Positions 23,358 to 29,926 of a stretch of 29,941 nt of DNA are shown in pieces. Numbering within the stretch: the stretch's first letter is position 1; the number at the start of each line of letters is the position of its first letter. Under the pieces are notes generated by a model. That model did no database searches. It saw only the letters and a program-made list of their open reading frames with translations, and had not been told where the DNA came from. The translations under genes were made by a program, and so were the position numbers. The DNA comes from a virus. The DNA lies in the IMG/VR virus record IMGVR_UViG_3300028844_000646, positions 1-29,941 of that record. One strand, given 5' to 3'.

Positions 23358-24147
23358 CTTGTCCTATAAGTGATACAATAATATGAGAACGAGCAGTGGT
23401 GCCTTTGTTCCAAGCACTATGTCGTAATCCTTGATTTAGAAACCAACAAGAACCTGGTTCCATAGTTTGATATACTTTCTTTCCATCAACAACACAATAG
23501 AAACCACAGTCTTTGTTTGTTGTTATAGGAATATGAAATCTTATAGAATAATCTGTATTATAATCTATGTGTTCGGCGATATTAGCGCCTGGTTCCATAA
23601 TCGCTATTCTTGCCCTTGTAGTTTCTGCCTTGAAAGATGTAATGACTTCTTCTAAATATGTTCCTTTTACCCAATCTTTTATTTTATTATAATGTCTTTC
23701 ATCTAATCTACTCTTAGGTATCTTCTTATCATAAACTCTATTTTCTGATTCAGGATTGTATTGACAAAGCGCTACTTGTTTATATGGCGAACCATTGACT
23801 TCATATCTTCCTTTATCATCTTTGACAATGTAGTTTTCAAAAGGTTTAACATAGTTTCTATAATCCCATGCCATTCGTTTATCATTTAGACCTTTTCTAA
23901 ATTCAGATTCTTCTACATCATTATTTTGTAAAAATTTATAGGCATCTTCAATTGTATCGAACTTTAATCCAAATGCTTTTTGTAATTTAGCAGTCTTACC
24001 TCCTACTAGATCACCATATCCATCTTTTGCTTTTAGATCATCTACTTCAACAGGCATTTGTTGAACTACTTTAATAATCTTTTCTACATCAAAAGTTTTA
24101 TCTAACTTTTTAAATGGTGGTAGTTCATGTCTCTTTTTTAATTTCAT
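23347..24147 (-). CDS. Putative Asp/Asn beta-hydroxylase-like 2OG oxygenase, 266 aa
   Basis: The ATG at 24147 is chosen because of an AAGGA site four bases before it; an upstream in-frame start at 24210 lies well inside the preceding gene. The C-terminal domain has the family pattern: ARIAIMEPGANIAEHIDYNT (His193, Asp195), a IRFHIPITTN strand, WFLNQGLRHSAWNKG (His243) and Arg253 in TARSHIIVSL. The product thus appears to have all iron and 2-oxoglutarate ligands. The N-terminal 150 residues include charged helices and KDGYGDLVGGKTAKLQ, possibly a substrate-binding part. Neighbouring genes encode other oxygenases. The substrate is unknown; virion protein or a small molecule are both possible. 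Confidence 0.72.
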   Translation of the reverse strand: MKLKKRHELPPFKKLDKTFDVEKIIKVVQQMPVEVDDLKAKDGYGDLVGGKTAKLQKAFGLKFDTIEDAYKFLQNNDVEESEFRKGLNDKRMAWDYRNYVKPFENYIVKDDKGRYEVNGSPYKQVALCQYNPESENRVYDKKIPKSRLDERHYNKIKDWVKGTYLEEVITSFKAETTRARIAIMEPGANIAEHIDYNTDYSIRFHIPITTNKDCGFYCVVDGKKVYQTMEPGSCWFLNQGLRHSAWNKGTTARSHIIVSLIGQDDL

Positions 24148-24691
24148 ATGTTCCTTTATACTGCCAACAGTTTGGATTCTCTTTACGACATACGGCAACT
24201 TTATCATCACTAAATTGCCAATTTGTATTCGTCTTCTTTCCTATTTCTAAAAATAGTTTCTTCATATACAATCTATTTCTACATCTACTTATAAACGCCT
24301 TTGTATATCCTAAACTCTCTGATATCTTCAATTGATGTTTTATAGTTTCTACCAAATGAGGTCTAACTATATTTCTGCTAGGTCTTCTTAAATAATCATG
24401 TTCCCAATATCTATTTAATATTCTTACTTCACCTTTCTCATAAAATTCAGGTCTGTGCCATACTGAACTAAACCCTAGTATATTATCATCTTTTAATAAG
24501 ACAGTGATACACTCAAAGGCAAACCAATCAATAGATGTATAATCCACTTTTTTAAAATGACCTTGTTCTAAATCATCAAAAGATATTTCTTTTAATTTTT
24601 TTATTATATCAGTTCGTTCTTCAGGTATAAATGTTAATACATCACACTCTGATTTTACGCCATAATTACTTTGACCAGGTGACCACATCAT
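24125..24691 (-). CDS. Possible GNAT-like protein of the oxygenase cluster, about 188 aa
   Basis: No family can be assigned with certainty. The order helix-rich N-terminus, WFAFECITVLLKDDNILGFS, SSVWHRPEF, RILNRYWEHDYLRRPSRN, then a long helix (VETIKHQLKISESLGYTKAF) and ISRCRNRLYMKKLFLEI recalls a GNAT acyltransferase fold. There, a strand reporting on the substrate is followed by an acetyl-CoA-binding helix. A classical Q/RxxGxG/A motif is not obvious. The start is uncertain: ATG at 24691 or 24688 is favoured over 24718, which has no ribosome site. It overlaps the preceding oxygenase gene and the next one. Operon membership suggests that it works with the oxygenases. Confidence 0.45.
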   Translation of the reverse strand: MMWSPGQSNYGVKSECDVLTFIPEERTDIIKKLKEISFDDLEQGHFKKVDYTSIDWFAFECITVLLKDDNILGFSSVWHRPEFYEKGEVRILNRYWEHDYLRRPSRNIVRPHLVETIKHQLKISESLGYTKAFISRCRNRLYMKKLFLEIGKKTNTNWQFSDDKVAVCRKENPNCWQYKGTYEIKKET

Positions 24692-25244
24692 TATAAAACT
24701 CACTATTCTTTTTACCATGCACTAGTAAATGTATTCTTTCTTCATCTGAATTATTTTCAACATAATGTTCATAATGAATATTCAATACAACACTCATACC
24801 AGGCTTATACTTTAACTCTTTATTATTTAACATAAACTTATTACCATCAGGATATGTTATACTTATATTTAATGGTTCTAACCAATTTCGTTCAGGTATA
24901 TCGACATGCTTAGTAATATATCCTTTTGGTTTTATAACTAAAAATCTAACATCATCAATACGAGAATAAGGTAGAGACTCAACAAACTTAATTGTGTTTG
25001 AACATTTTTTACCTATATCTGTTACAAAAGGTTTCTCACCTTTCTTTCTATATTCCCAATGACTGTTTGTTTTGTCTGAACCAAATCCGTATAGTGTGAC
25101 TGCGTGCCAATCTTTGTGACCATCTTCAGGTCTATGTTCTATTAGACTATTTTTTATTTGGTTATATTCTTTTAATATTTCATTAGTCGGAACATCAAAT
25201 CCCATTTCAACCCACTCGACACTACTATTTCTATCAAATTGCAT
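24666..25244 (-). CDS. Putative Asp/Asn beta-hydroxylase-like oxygenase, about 192 aa
   Basis: The C-terminal half has an Asp-hydroxylase-like iron site. DVRFLVIKPKGYITKHVDIP carries His113 and Asp115. Then come LNISITYPDG and the distal histidine in NIHYEHYVENNS (His160), with Arg170 in ERIHLLVHG ten residues later. The same ten-residue spacing occurs in the 266-aa neighbour. The N-terminus has a DWHAVTLYGFG segment typical of such proteins. The ATG at 25244 lies one base after the desaturase stop. A TTG at 25265 with an AGGA site is a real alternative and would add seven residues. The substrate is unknown. Confidence 0.68.
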   Translation of the reverse strand: MQFDRNSSVEWVEMGFDVPTNEILKEYNQIKNSLIEHRPEDGHKDWHAVTLYGFGSDKTNSHWEYRKKGEKPFVTDIGKKCSNTIKFVESLPYSRIDDVRFLVIKPKGYITKHVDIPERNWLEPLNISITYPDGNKFMLNNKELKYKPGMSVVLNIHYEHYVENNSDEERIHLLVHGKKNSEFYNDVVTWSK

Positions 25245-25245
25245 A

Positions 25246-25875
25246 TTATATAAAATATTTTTCAACTACGTATCCTGAAATATCTCCTTTACTTAATCTA
25301 ATCTTTTTAGGATTATTGTGATGAACATTATGAGAACCTTCTCCAGCAGATAGAAAGTTTATAAACTTATTAGTTACTGCTGAACTACCTTTATGACCTA
25401 AGGCATTAAATATACCATAACTTACAAATCCTAATATCAATGGTGATAAAACAAATATAAAAAACACTTTAAAACTTATTAGTAAAGTTATAACTGCTGT
25501 TGTAATATGTAATTTTAACCAATGGTTATGAAAAAACATAACTCTAGGATTCTTAAATAAATCTCTCACATAAGGTCTATCTATTTTTTTGACTTTCCAG
25601 TTATTGAAAAGAACATTCCAAAAACCTTTGTGTGTAGGAGAGTGTGGATCTTTTGGTGTGTCTGAAAATCTATGATGTATTCTATGAGCACCTATCCAAC
25701 TTAATGGTGACCTTGAAAATGCTAACATTGCTAGAAACAATGAAACCACTTCAAATAGTTTAGATGTTTTAAATTGATTGTGAGCAAAGTGTCTATGAAG
25801 ACCTATGGATAGGCCGAACATAGCAATAACTTGATACCAGATGAATCCCATAATGAGCATTACGAAACTGGTCAT
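25246..25875 (-). CDS. Compact membrane fatty-acid desaturase
   Basis: A di-iron membrane desaturase. All three histidine boxes are present: HRHFAH (27-32), HRIHH (64-68) and HNVHH (182-186), plus NALGHK (157-162), the usual extra iron-ligand histidine. Hydrophobic segments at about 3-26, 41-56 and 122-158 fit a membrane protein with the active site facing the cytoplasm. At 209 residues it is shorter than most delta-9 acyl-lipid or acyl-CoA desaturases (about 260-320); the N-terminal membrane helix appears trimmed but every ligand remains. It would insert a double bond into host fatty acids. It sits six bases after the 98-aa gene and is flanked by oxygenase genes. Confidence 0.9.
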   Translation of the reverse strand: MTSFVMLIMGFIWYQVIAMFGLSIGLHRHFAHNQFKTSKLFEVVSLFLAMLAFSRSPLSWIGAHRIHHRFSDTPKDPHSPTHKGFWNVLFNNWKVKKIDRPYVRDLFKNPRVMFFHNHWLKLHITTAVITLLISFKVFFIFVLSPLILGFVSYGIFNALGHKGSSAVTNKFINFLSAGEGSHNVHHNNPKKIRLSKGDISGYVVEKYFI

Positions 25876-25881
25876 TTTTGA

Positions 25882-26178
25882 TTACTCTTGTTCTATAACT
25901 GTTGAGATATTGTTACTATCACAATATGTTTCTCTAGCATCAGCATTCGCATCTAAAGTGTTGTCTGCCAAGTATTCTGCATGATCATCAGAAGTATTAA
26001 AAGTTACAGTCATAGTTTTTTCTAACTGATTTTCTGAAATTTCATTGAAATTATAACTAATAATTTTACCAGCAGTTTTAAATTCTTCGATTTTTGTTAT
26101 TACTTCTGATTGATTAGAAGACCAAAAATCAACTGAAGTTGATGGTCTTGTTTGTATCAATTTGTATGTTATAGCCAT
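25882..26178 (-). CDS. Small hypothetical protein before the desaturase, 98 aa
   Basis: A 98-residue acidic protein opening MAITYKLIQTRPSTSVDFWS. It has an alpha/beta look: two beta segments (ITYKLIQTRP, KTMTVTFNTS) and helices with Asp/Ala-rich turns (NTLDANADARETYCDSN). I recognise no characterised family. The opening resembles, from memory, small conserved proteins of marine T4-like phages. A late promoter at 26197-26204 lies only 18 bases before the ATG and an AAGGAT site between them. It therefore starts a late unit containing the desaturase and the downstream oxygenases. Function unknown. Confidence 0.6.
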   Translation of the reverse strand: MAITYKLIQTRPSTSVDFWSSNQSEVITKIEEFKTAGKIISYNFNEISENQLEKTMTVTFNTSDDHAEYLADNTLDANADARETYCDSNNISTVIEQE

Positions 26179-26196
26179 TGTTTTTATCCTTTCTTA

Positions 26197-26204
26197 TATT
26201 TATA
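26197..26204 (-). promoter_or_regulatory. T4-type late promoter within the oxygenase cluster
   Basis: An exact TATAAATA box on the minus strand, 18 bases before the 98-aa gene and next to the end of the 215-aa oxygenase gene. It splits the cluster into two late units. Confidence 0.75.
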
Positions 26205-26206
26205 CA

Positions 26207-26854
26207 TTATTTACATAGCATATTATTAAATACTGCTTTAATAGATTCTTCACAGCATTTTATATTCATAACTAACATTGTAGTATGTTTAATAGTAGGT
26301 TCATTATCTAATTGACTATCAAAAGAAAATATAGCATGTCTCTTGTTAGTATTTACGAAATATGTATATCCTTCATTAAAAATTAAAGGTTTATCCTCTA
26401 ACATAAAATATAGACTTGGAGGATTACATGTTCTTAATGGAACTAATAATCTCATAAACCTTTGCTCGGCAAATCTATAATTATCTATATGAGGAGGAAA
26501 ATAACCACCCCTATTAAAACTTAAAAAATGTGTTCTACACAACCAAGGTTTAAATGGATCCACTAGTTCCTGAACTTCTTTACTCTTATAATAAACATCT
26601 GTAAGTGTAGTAAAAGAGTCCTCATCATATTTTACATTTTCTTCTTTAGATAATTCATACAGACTATCTAAATCTTTTCCATTAATACTTCCATCTAAAC
26701 TTGTTATGCTAAGTCCATACCTTGGTATATTTTTTCTAGGATTGTATTGAGCAAACTGAAAATCTTTTATTTCTTCAAATAACTTATCTGTATTACAAGA
26801 TATTTTTAGAGGTATGAAATCTCCATATGTAAGTAATTGATTATAATTTATCAT
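26207..26854 (-). CDS. Putative 2OG-Fe(II)/Asp-hydroxylase-like oxygenase, 215 aa
   Basis: The iron site is visible as His122 and Asp124 in GGYFPPHIDNYR and the distal His173 in NTNKRHAIFSF. Between them is a strand (FMRLLVPLRT) and LYFMLEDKPLIFNEGYTYFV, as in Asp-hydroxylase-like and cyanophage-type 2OG oxygenases. The residue that would contact 2-oxoglutarate is less clear; Lys189 or His190 in TIKHTTMLVMN are candidates. The N-terminal half has LCRTHFLSFNRGG directly before the motif. The start overlaps the upstream oxygenase gene by 14 bases. The ribosome site is weak and translation is probably coupled. The substrate is unknown. Confidence 0.65.
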   Translation of the reverse strand: MINYNQLLTYGDFIPLKISCNTDKLFEEIKDFQFAQYNPRKNIPRYGLSITSLDGSINGKDLDSLYELSKEENVKYDEDSFTTLTDVYYKSKEVQELVDPFKPWLCRTHFLSFNRGGYFPPHIDNYRFAEQRFMRLLVPLRTCNPPSLYFMLEDKPLIFNEGYTYFVNTNKRHAIFSFDSQLDNEPTIKHTTMLVMNIKCCEESIKAVFNNMLCK

Positions 26855-27422
26855 TGATCCATTCTTTTTTTAGTTTAGGTGGTGTTACATTCATTGTAAA
26901 TAATTCGTTAGAATATTTATCTTCTCCAATCCAAGGCGCTCCTATACAAATTGTAAGTTTTTCTTCATTAGGAACTAACCCATGTGGATGGCCACCATTT
27001 AAAATATAAGTATTATACGTATTGGGTGCATAAACTTTATCACCATTTTCATCTAAAAAATATAAACTATCTAGTTTACCTGTCAAAGCAAGTCTTAATT
27101 TTTGATGAAACTCTGGTATCTCTATTTGCTGGCAATCTATATGTGTAGGAATATAACTACCTTTCTTTGTTTTTAAAATATGAATTTTACCCTCACTAGA
27201 CATAATAGGTTTTATCTTCTCTTTAAAAACTTTTATTAAGTGTGTGCAGGTATTACCTTCTTCCGTCCATTTAAAGTCTTTATCATATATACTTAATATT
27301 TCACAGTTTCTATATTCATTCCAATACCAACCACTTGAAATAGATTTGATTTCTTTGGTAATTAAATCTATATCTTCTTTTGTTATATTTAAATCTATTG
27401 CCTTGTATGTAAACACGCTCAT
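26841..27422 (-). CDS. Putative 2OG-Fe(II) oxygenase-like protein, 193 aa
   Basis: The iron motif is His94 and Asp96 in SYIPTHIDCQQ, with the distal His147 in NGGHPHGLV. A lysine (Lys155 in NEEKLTICIGA) stands where an arginine usually binds 2-oxoglutarate, so cofactor use is less certain. Strands LRLALTG and DSLYFLDENG lie between, as expected for the fold. The first 80 residues are helical and include GWYWNEYRN. This is the first gene of the minus-strand cluster. A late promoter box ends only five bases before its ATG and no ribosome site is present, so the message may be leaderless. Confidence 0.6.
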   Translation of the reverse strand: MSVFTYKAIDLNITKEDIDLITKEIKSISSGWYWNEYRNCEILSIYDKDFKWTEEGNTCTHLIKVFKEKIKPIMSSEGKIHILKTKKGSYIPTHIDCQQIEIPEFHQKLRLALTGKLDSLYFLDENGDKVYAPNTYNTYILNGGHPHGLVPNEEKLTICIGAPWIGEDKYSNELFTMNVTPPKLKKEWINDKL

Positions 27423-27427
27423 ACTGA

Positions 27428-27435
27428 TATTTATA
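27428..27435 (-). promoter_or_regulatory. T4-type late promoter giving a leaderless start
   Basis: An exact TATAAATA box on the minus strand. With the usual spacing, transcription would begin at 27422, the first base of the 193-aa oxygenase start codon. It points away from the plus-strand late box at 27441. Confidence 0.7.
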
Positions 27436-27440
27436 TGGTC

Positions 27441-27448
27441 TATAAATA
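27441..27448 (+). promoter_or_regulatory. T4-type late promoter, plus strand
   Basis: An exact TATAAATA box on the plus strand, five bases from the minus-strand box. Transcription would start near 27454, giving the plus-strand operon a leader of about 42 bases that includes AGAGG before the start codon. Confidence 0.7.
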
Positions 27449-27459
27449 GTCGTATAACA

Positions 27460-27488
27460 TTGACAATTTGTTAAAAATGTGATATAAT
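27460..27488 (+). promoter_or_regulatory. Consensus sigma-70 promoter with extended -10
   Basis: TTGACA (27460-27465), a 17-base spacer and TATAAT (27483-27488), preceded by TGA at 27480-27482, which supplies the TGn extended -10. Both hexamers are exact consensus. The predicted start is at 27495-27496, so the transcript would begin at the ATG itself. It is likely an early or host-polymerase promoter for the plus-strand operon. Confidence 0.82.
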
Positions 27489-27495
27489 AGAGGAT

Positions 27496-28365
27496 ATGAA
27501 TAAAGTAAATATAGTATGTACTAGTAAGCCTGGTGATGGTCTTTTAAGATATAGTTATGAACACTGTTGCGCCCTAAATTCTCTAGGTGTTGAAACACAA
27601 TTAATCATCATTCCCAATTCAAAACATACTAAAGAAGAATATATAAAATCTATTACAGATCAATATAAGACTTATCAAAATGTGATCTTTGATGATTACA
27701 CTCCTTCTAAAAATGAGATTACTTTAGTCTTAGGTAGAAGTATGGTCACTCTAGCGTATTTGGATAGAAGAAACTATACTGAAAATCAACTATTCACTTT
27801 ACACTTACTCTTTAGAGAAAAACTTATATCTGTGTATTCAGAAAACCATGTGGAACAATATCCTATGGCGTTAGAATACTTTACATCTAAAAGAGTTTAT
27901 GACCTATGTGATTTTGACGTATATCCTAATGGGGTTGGAACACAATACGAAAAGATAATTAACTTTGATGAATACAAACCTATAACAAATGATATACAAT
28001 ACAAATATTTATTTTTAGGAACAAACGAGATATACTATAAAGAGATAGAAAAACATATACACAAATATCCAGATCATGGTATTGTGACTTACAACGAGAA
28101 GTGGATTAATCCAAAGTTAAACAATCTGTTTGCGCCTATTGAAAACATACTAGGTAAATTTGAAACATATGTTTATACAAAACCAAATTTTGATCCAGCG
28201 CCTAGATTGTTTGTTGAGTTTAGATGGTTGAGTAAAAATGTAGATTATGTAAGAGATAAAAACATCAAAGACGGTGGTATGGTATATTGGAATAGACCTC
28301 AACCCACGAAAGAGATATATTTTAACAATATAAATATACTTGTTGAATTAATTAAAAAAATATGA
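27496..28365 (+). CDS. Putative glycosyltransferase-like protein, 289 aa
   Basis: Assigned with moderate confidence. The first strand and loop (VNIVCTSKPGDGLLRYSYEH) followed by LNSLGVETQLIII looks like the start of a GT-B Rossmann fold. NGVGTQYEKI near residue 148 lies in the middle. YLFLGTNEIYYKEIEKH starts a second domain. VYTKPNFDPAPRLFVEFRWL (about 229-248), then VRDKNIKDGGMVYWNR, resembles the C-terminal donor-binding region of such enzymes. No classical EX7E motif could be confirmed. It would transfer a sugar to an unknown acceptor such as a virion protein, DNA base or host glycan. It overlaps the nitroreductase gene by four bases (ATGA). AGAGG lies only two bases before the ATG. Confidence 0.5.
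   Translation: MNKVNIVCTSKPGDGLLRYSYEHCCALNSLGVETQLIIIPNSKHTKEEYIKSITDQYKTYQNVIFDDYTPSKNEITLVLGRSMVTLAYLDRRNYTENQLFTLHLLFREKLISVYSENHVEQYPMALEYFTSKRVYDLCDFDVYPNGVGTQYEKIINFDEYKPITNDIQYKYLFLGTNEIYYKEIEKHIHKYPDHGIVTYNEKWINPKLNNLFAPIENILGKFETYVYTKPNFDPAPRLFVEFRWLSKNVDYVRDKNIKDGGMVYWNRPQPTKEIYFNNINILVELIKKI
28329..28336 (+). promoter_or_regulatory. Possible internal late promoter before the nitroreductase
   Basis: An exact TATAAATA on the plus strand inside the end of the glycosyltransferase-like gene, 25 bases before the nitroreductase start. Spacing is right for a late promoter. Being in an A+T-rich coding sequence, it could be chance. Confidence 0.4.
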
Positions 28366-29078
28366 AAAAAGAATTAGAACATGCTGTAAATATAACTCAA
28401 AGAGCTCAAAGAAATTATGATTTAACTAAAAACATTCCAGATGATGATTTGAAAACTTTGATAAATGTTGCTATCAACTCACCCTCTAAACAAAACGAAA
28501 CACATTTCAAATTAAAAGTATTTACTGATAAAAAAATAATAGAAAAAATACACGAAACTACAAAAAGATTTTCTTTAGTTTCAGAAAAATACATAGATAA
28601 AATGTTTAAAGATAGTGAGAAGGGTTTTTTAAGTAATGATAAGTATAATGTAACCAATTCTCAAATCTTAGCTAATGTTGTTTTTGTATATTGTAAAGAC
28701 GAAGATAATATAAGAGGTGGCACACATAGATTTGCGAAAAAAGATGGAGCGAGTAAATTAGTTTTAGATACATTATTAGAACAAAAATCTTATTCAATGG
28801 GTATATCCACTGGACAATTAACATTATCAGCCGCAATGTTAGGTTATAGAACTGGAATTTGTTCGGCATTTGAAAGTGAGAAACTACAAGAAATAATATC
28901 ATCTGATACGGAACCTAAATTAATTGTAGGTATTGGTTATAATAATGAAAATATGGATAGAAGATTACACCCAACTTTGAAAAATAAAGATGTGCCTGAA
29001 GCATATAGAAACGGTGATGATGAAAGTAATTGGAGATTTCCTTCTTTCGAAAAAAATATAAAGGTAACAATAGATTAA
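28362..29078 (+). CDS. Nitroreductase-family flavoprotein
   Basis: An FMN-dependent oxidoreductase that uses NAD(P)H. The family signature is visible in order: R14AQR17NY near the N-terminus, INSPSKQNETHFKLKVF (about 38-54) for FMN binding, a long dimer helix, GISTGQLTLSAAMLGYRTGI (147-166) and PKLIVGIGYNNENMDRR (185-201). At 238 residues the length is usual. Substrates in this superfamily range from nitro compounds and quinones to flavin and halogenated tyrosine, so none is assigned. It overlaps the upstream gene by four bases and the downstream QueC-like gene by one base (TAATG). All three therefore belong to one message. In a phage it could supply reducing steps for nucleotide or glycan modification. 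Confidence 0.82.
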   Translation: MKKELEHAVNITQRAQRNYDLTKNIPDDDLKTLINVAINSPSKQNETHFKLKVFTDKKIIEKIHETTKRFSLVSEKYIDKMFKDSEKGFLSNDKYNVTNSQILANVVFVYCKDEDNIRGGTHRFAKKDGASKLVLDTLLEQKSYSMGISTGQLTLSAAMLGYRTGICSAFESEKLQEIISSDTEPKLIVGIGYNNENMDRRLHPTLKNKDVPEAYRNGDDESNWRFPSFEKNIKVTID

Positions 29079-29926
29079 TGATTTTAAAATACGGAAACCA
29101 AACAGTAGATTTTTATACTAAAATTCAATCTTTAATAGAGATATCTCCTTATAGAGATAAAGCGCTTAATGATGTTGATTATGATGATAACGGCATACCA
29201 AAACGTGTTGTAGTTTCGTTATCAGGTGGTTGTGATTCAGCCTCGTCTTTTTACTTAACAGCGAAACACTTTCCCGATATAGAAATATATCCGTTAACGT
29301 TAAGAGATCAAAATGCTCCTAAAGACGCTGATGCGGCCATTGAGATATCTAAATTTATGAAGAAACGTTTTCCTCACTCAAAGATTAATGATATAGAAGT
29401 TGGTTCATATAATGATTTAGATATAACAACTTATCATAGAGCACGACAAACAATTAAAAGTAAAGATGAATATAAAACTCTTAACGCAACACAAATGTCA
29501 AAAATTAATTCAATAGATGATCAAAACAATGCTTATATGAAGATGGTAGGTAAACCTTTGAGACTTGATGGTATGACTGCTAATCCACCTAAAGATGTTA
29601 GAATGAGTTTTGCTGATAGAATGAAAAAATATCACCCAACTAGAAACTTTGGACCTTTTGAAGTTGATAGAGTACAAGGAGAAATCAGACGTGATGTACA
29701 TAATAAACCAGAGTTAAAGTACAATGTATATAAACCTTTTCTAAATGTAAATAAAAGATTTGTTGCTGGTGTATTCAAAGAAAATAATTTAATGGACGAC
29801 TTATATCCTATAACGAGATCGTGTGTAGGTGGTGGTAGACAAACAAACAATTTCACGGAATGGTGTTGGCAGTGTTTCTGGTGTTATGAAAAAGATTGGG
29901 CATTTAATGAAGTATCTGATAGTTAG
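29078..29926 (+). CDS. QueC-like PP-loop ATPase (7-cyano-7-deazaguanine synthase-like)
   Basis: The ATG at 29078 overlaps the nitroreductase stop by one base and is preferred to an earlier in-frame start at 29030 inside that gene. VVVSLSGGCDSASSFYL (44-60) is a PP-loop; SGGCDS binds and adenylates the substrate. The C-terminus holds Cys249 in TRSCVGGGR and Cys263, Cys266, Cys269 in EWCWQCFWCYEKDWAF. This resembles the zinc site of QueC, which makes preQ0. The first gap is longer (13 residues instead of about eight). At 282 residues it is larger than QueC (about 225), with an insert around 115-200. preQ0 synthesis for tRNA or phage DNA modification is plausible; a different PP-loop amidation or thiolation cannot be excluded. 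Confidence 0.65.
   Translation: MILKYGNQTVDFYTKIQSLIEISPYRDKALNDVDYDDNGIPKRVVVSLSGGCDSASSFYLTAKHFPDIEIYPLTLRDQNAPKDADAAIEISKFMKKRFPHSKINDIEVGSYNDLDITTYHRARQTIKSKDEYKTLNATQMSKINSIDDQNNAYMKMVGKPLRLDGMTANPPKDVRMSFADRMKKYHPTRNFGPFEVDRVQGEIRRDVHNKPELKYNVYKPFLNVNKRFVAGVFKENNLMDDLYPITRSCVGGGRQTNNFTEWCWQCFWCYEKDWAFNEVSDS

Noticed and set aside
24148-24210. Longer N-terminus for the 266-aa hydroxylase-like protein
   Set aside because: The extra 21 codons lie inside the upstream gene and have no ribosome site, while the internal ATG has AAGGA at good spacing.
28415-28902. Minus-strand frames opposite the nitroreductase gene
   Set aside because: Antisense to a well-supported enzyme gene, with hydrophobic low-complexity products and no start signals.
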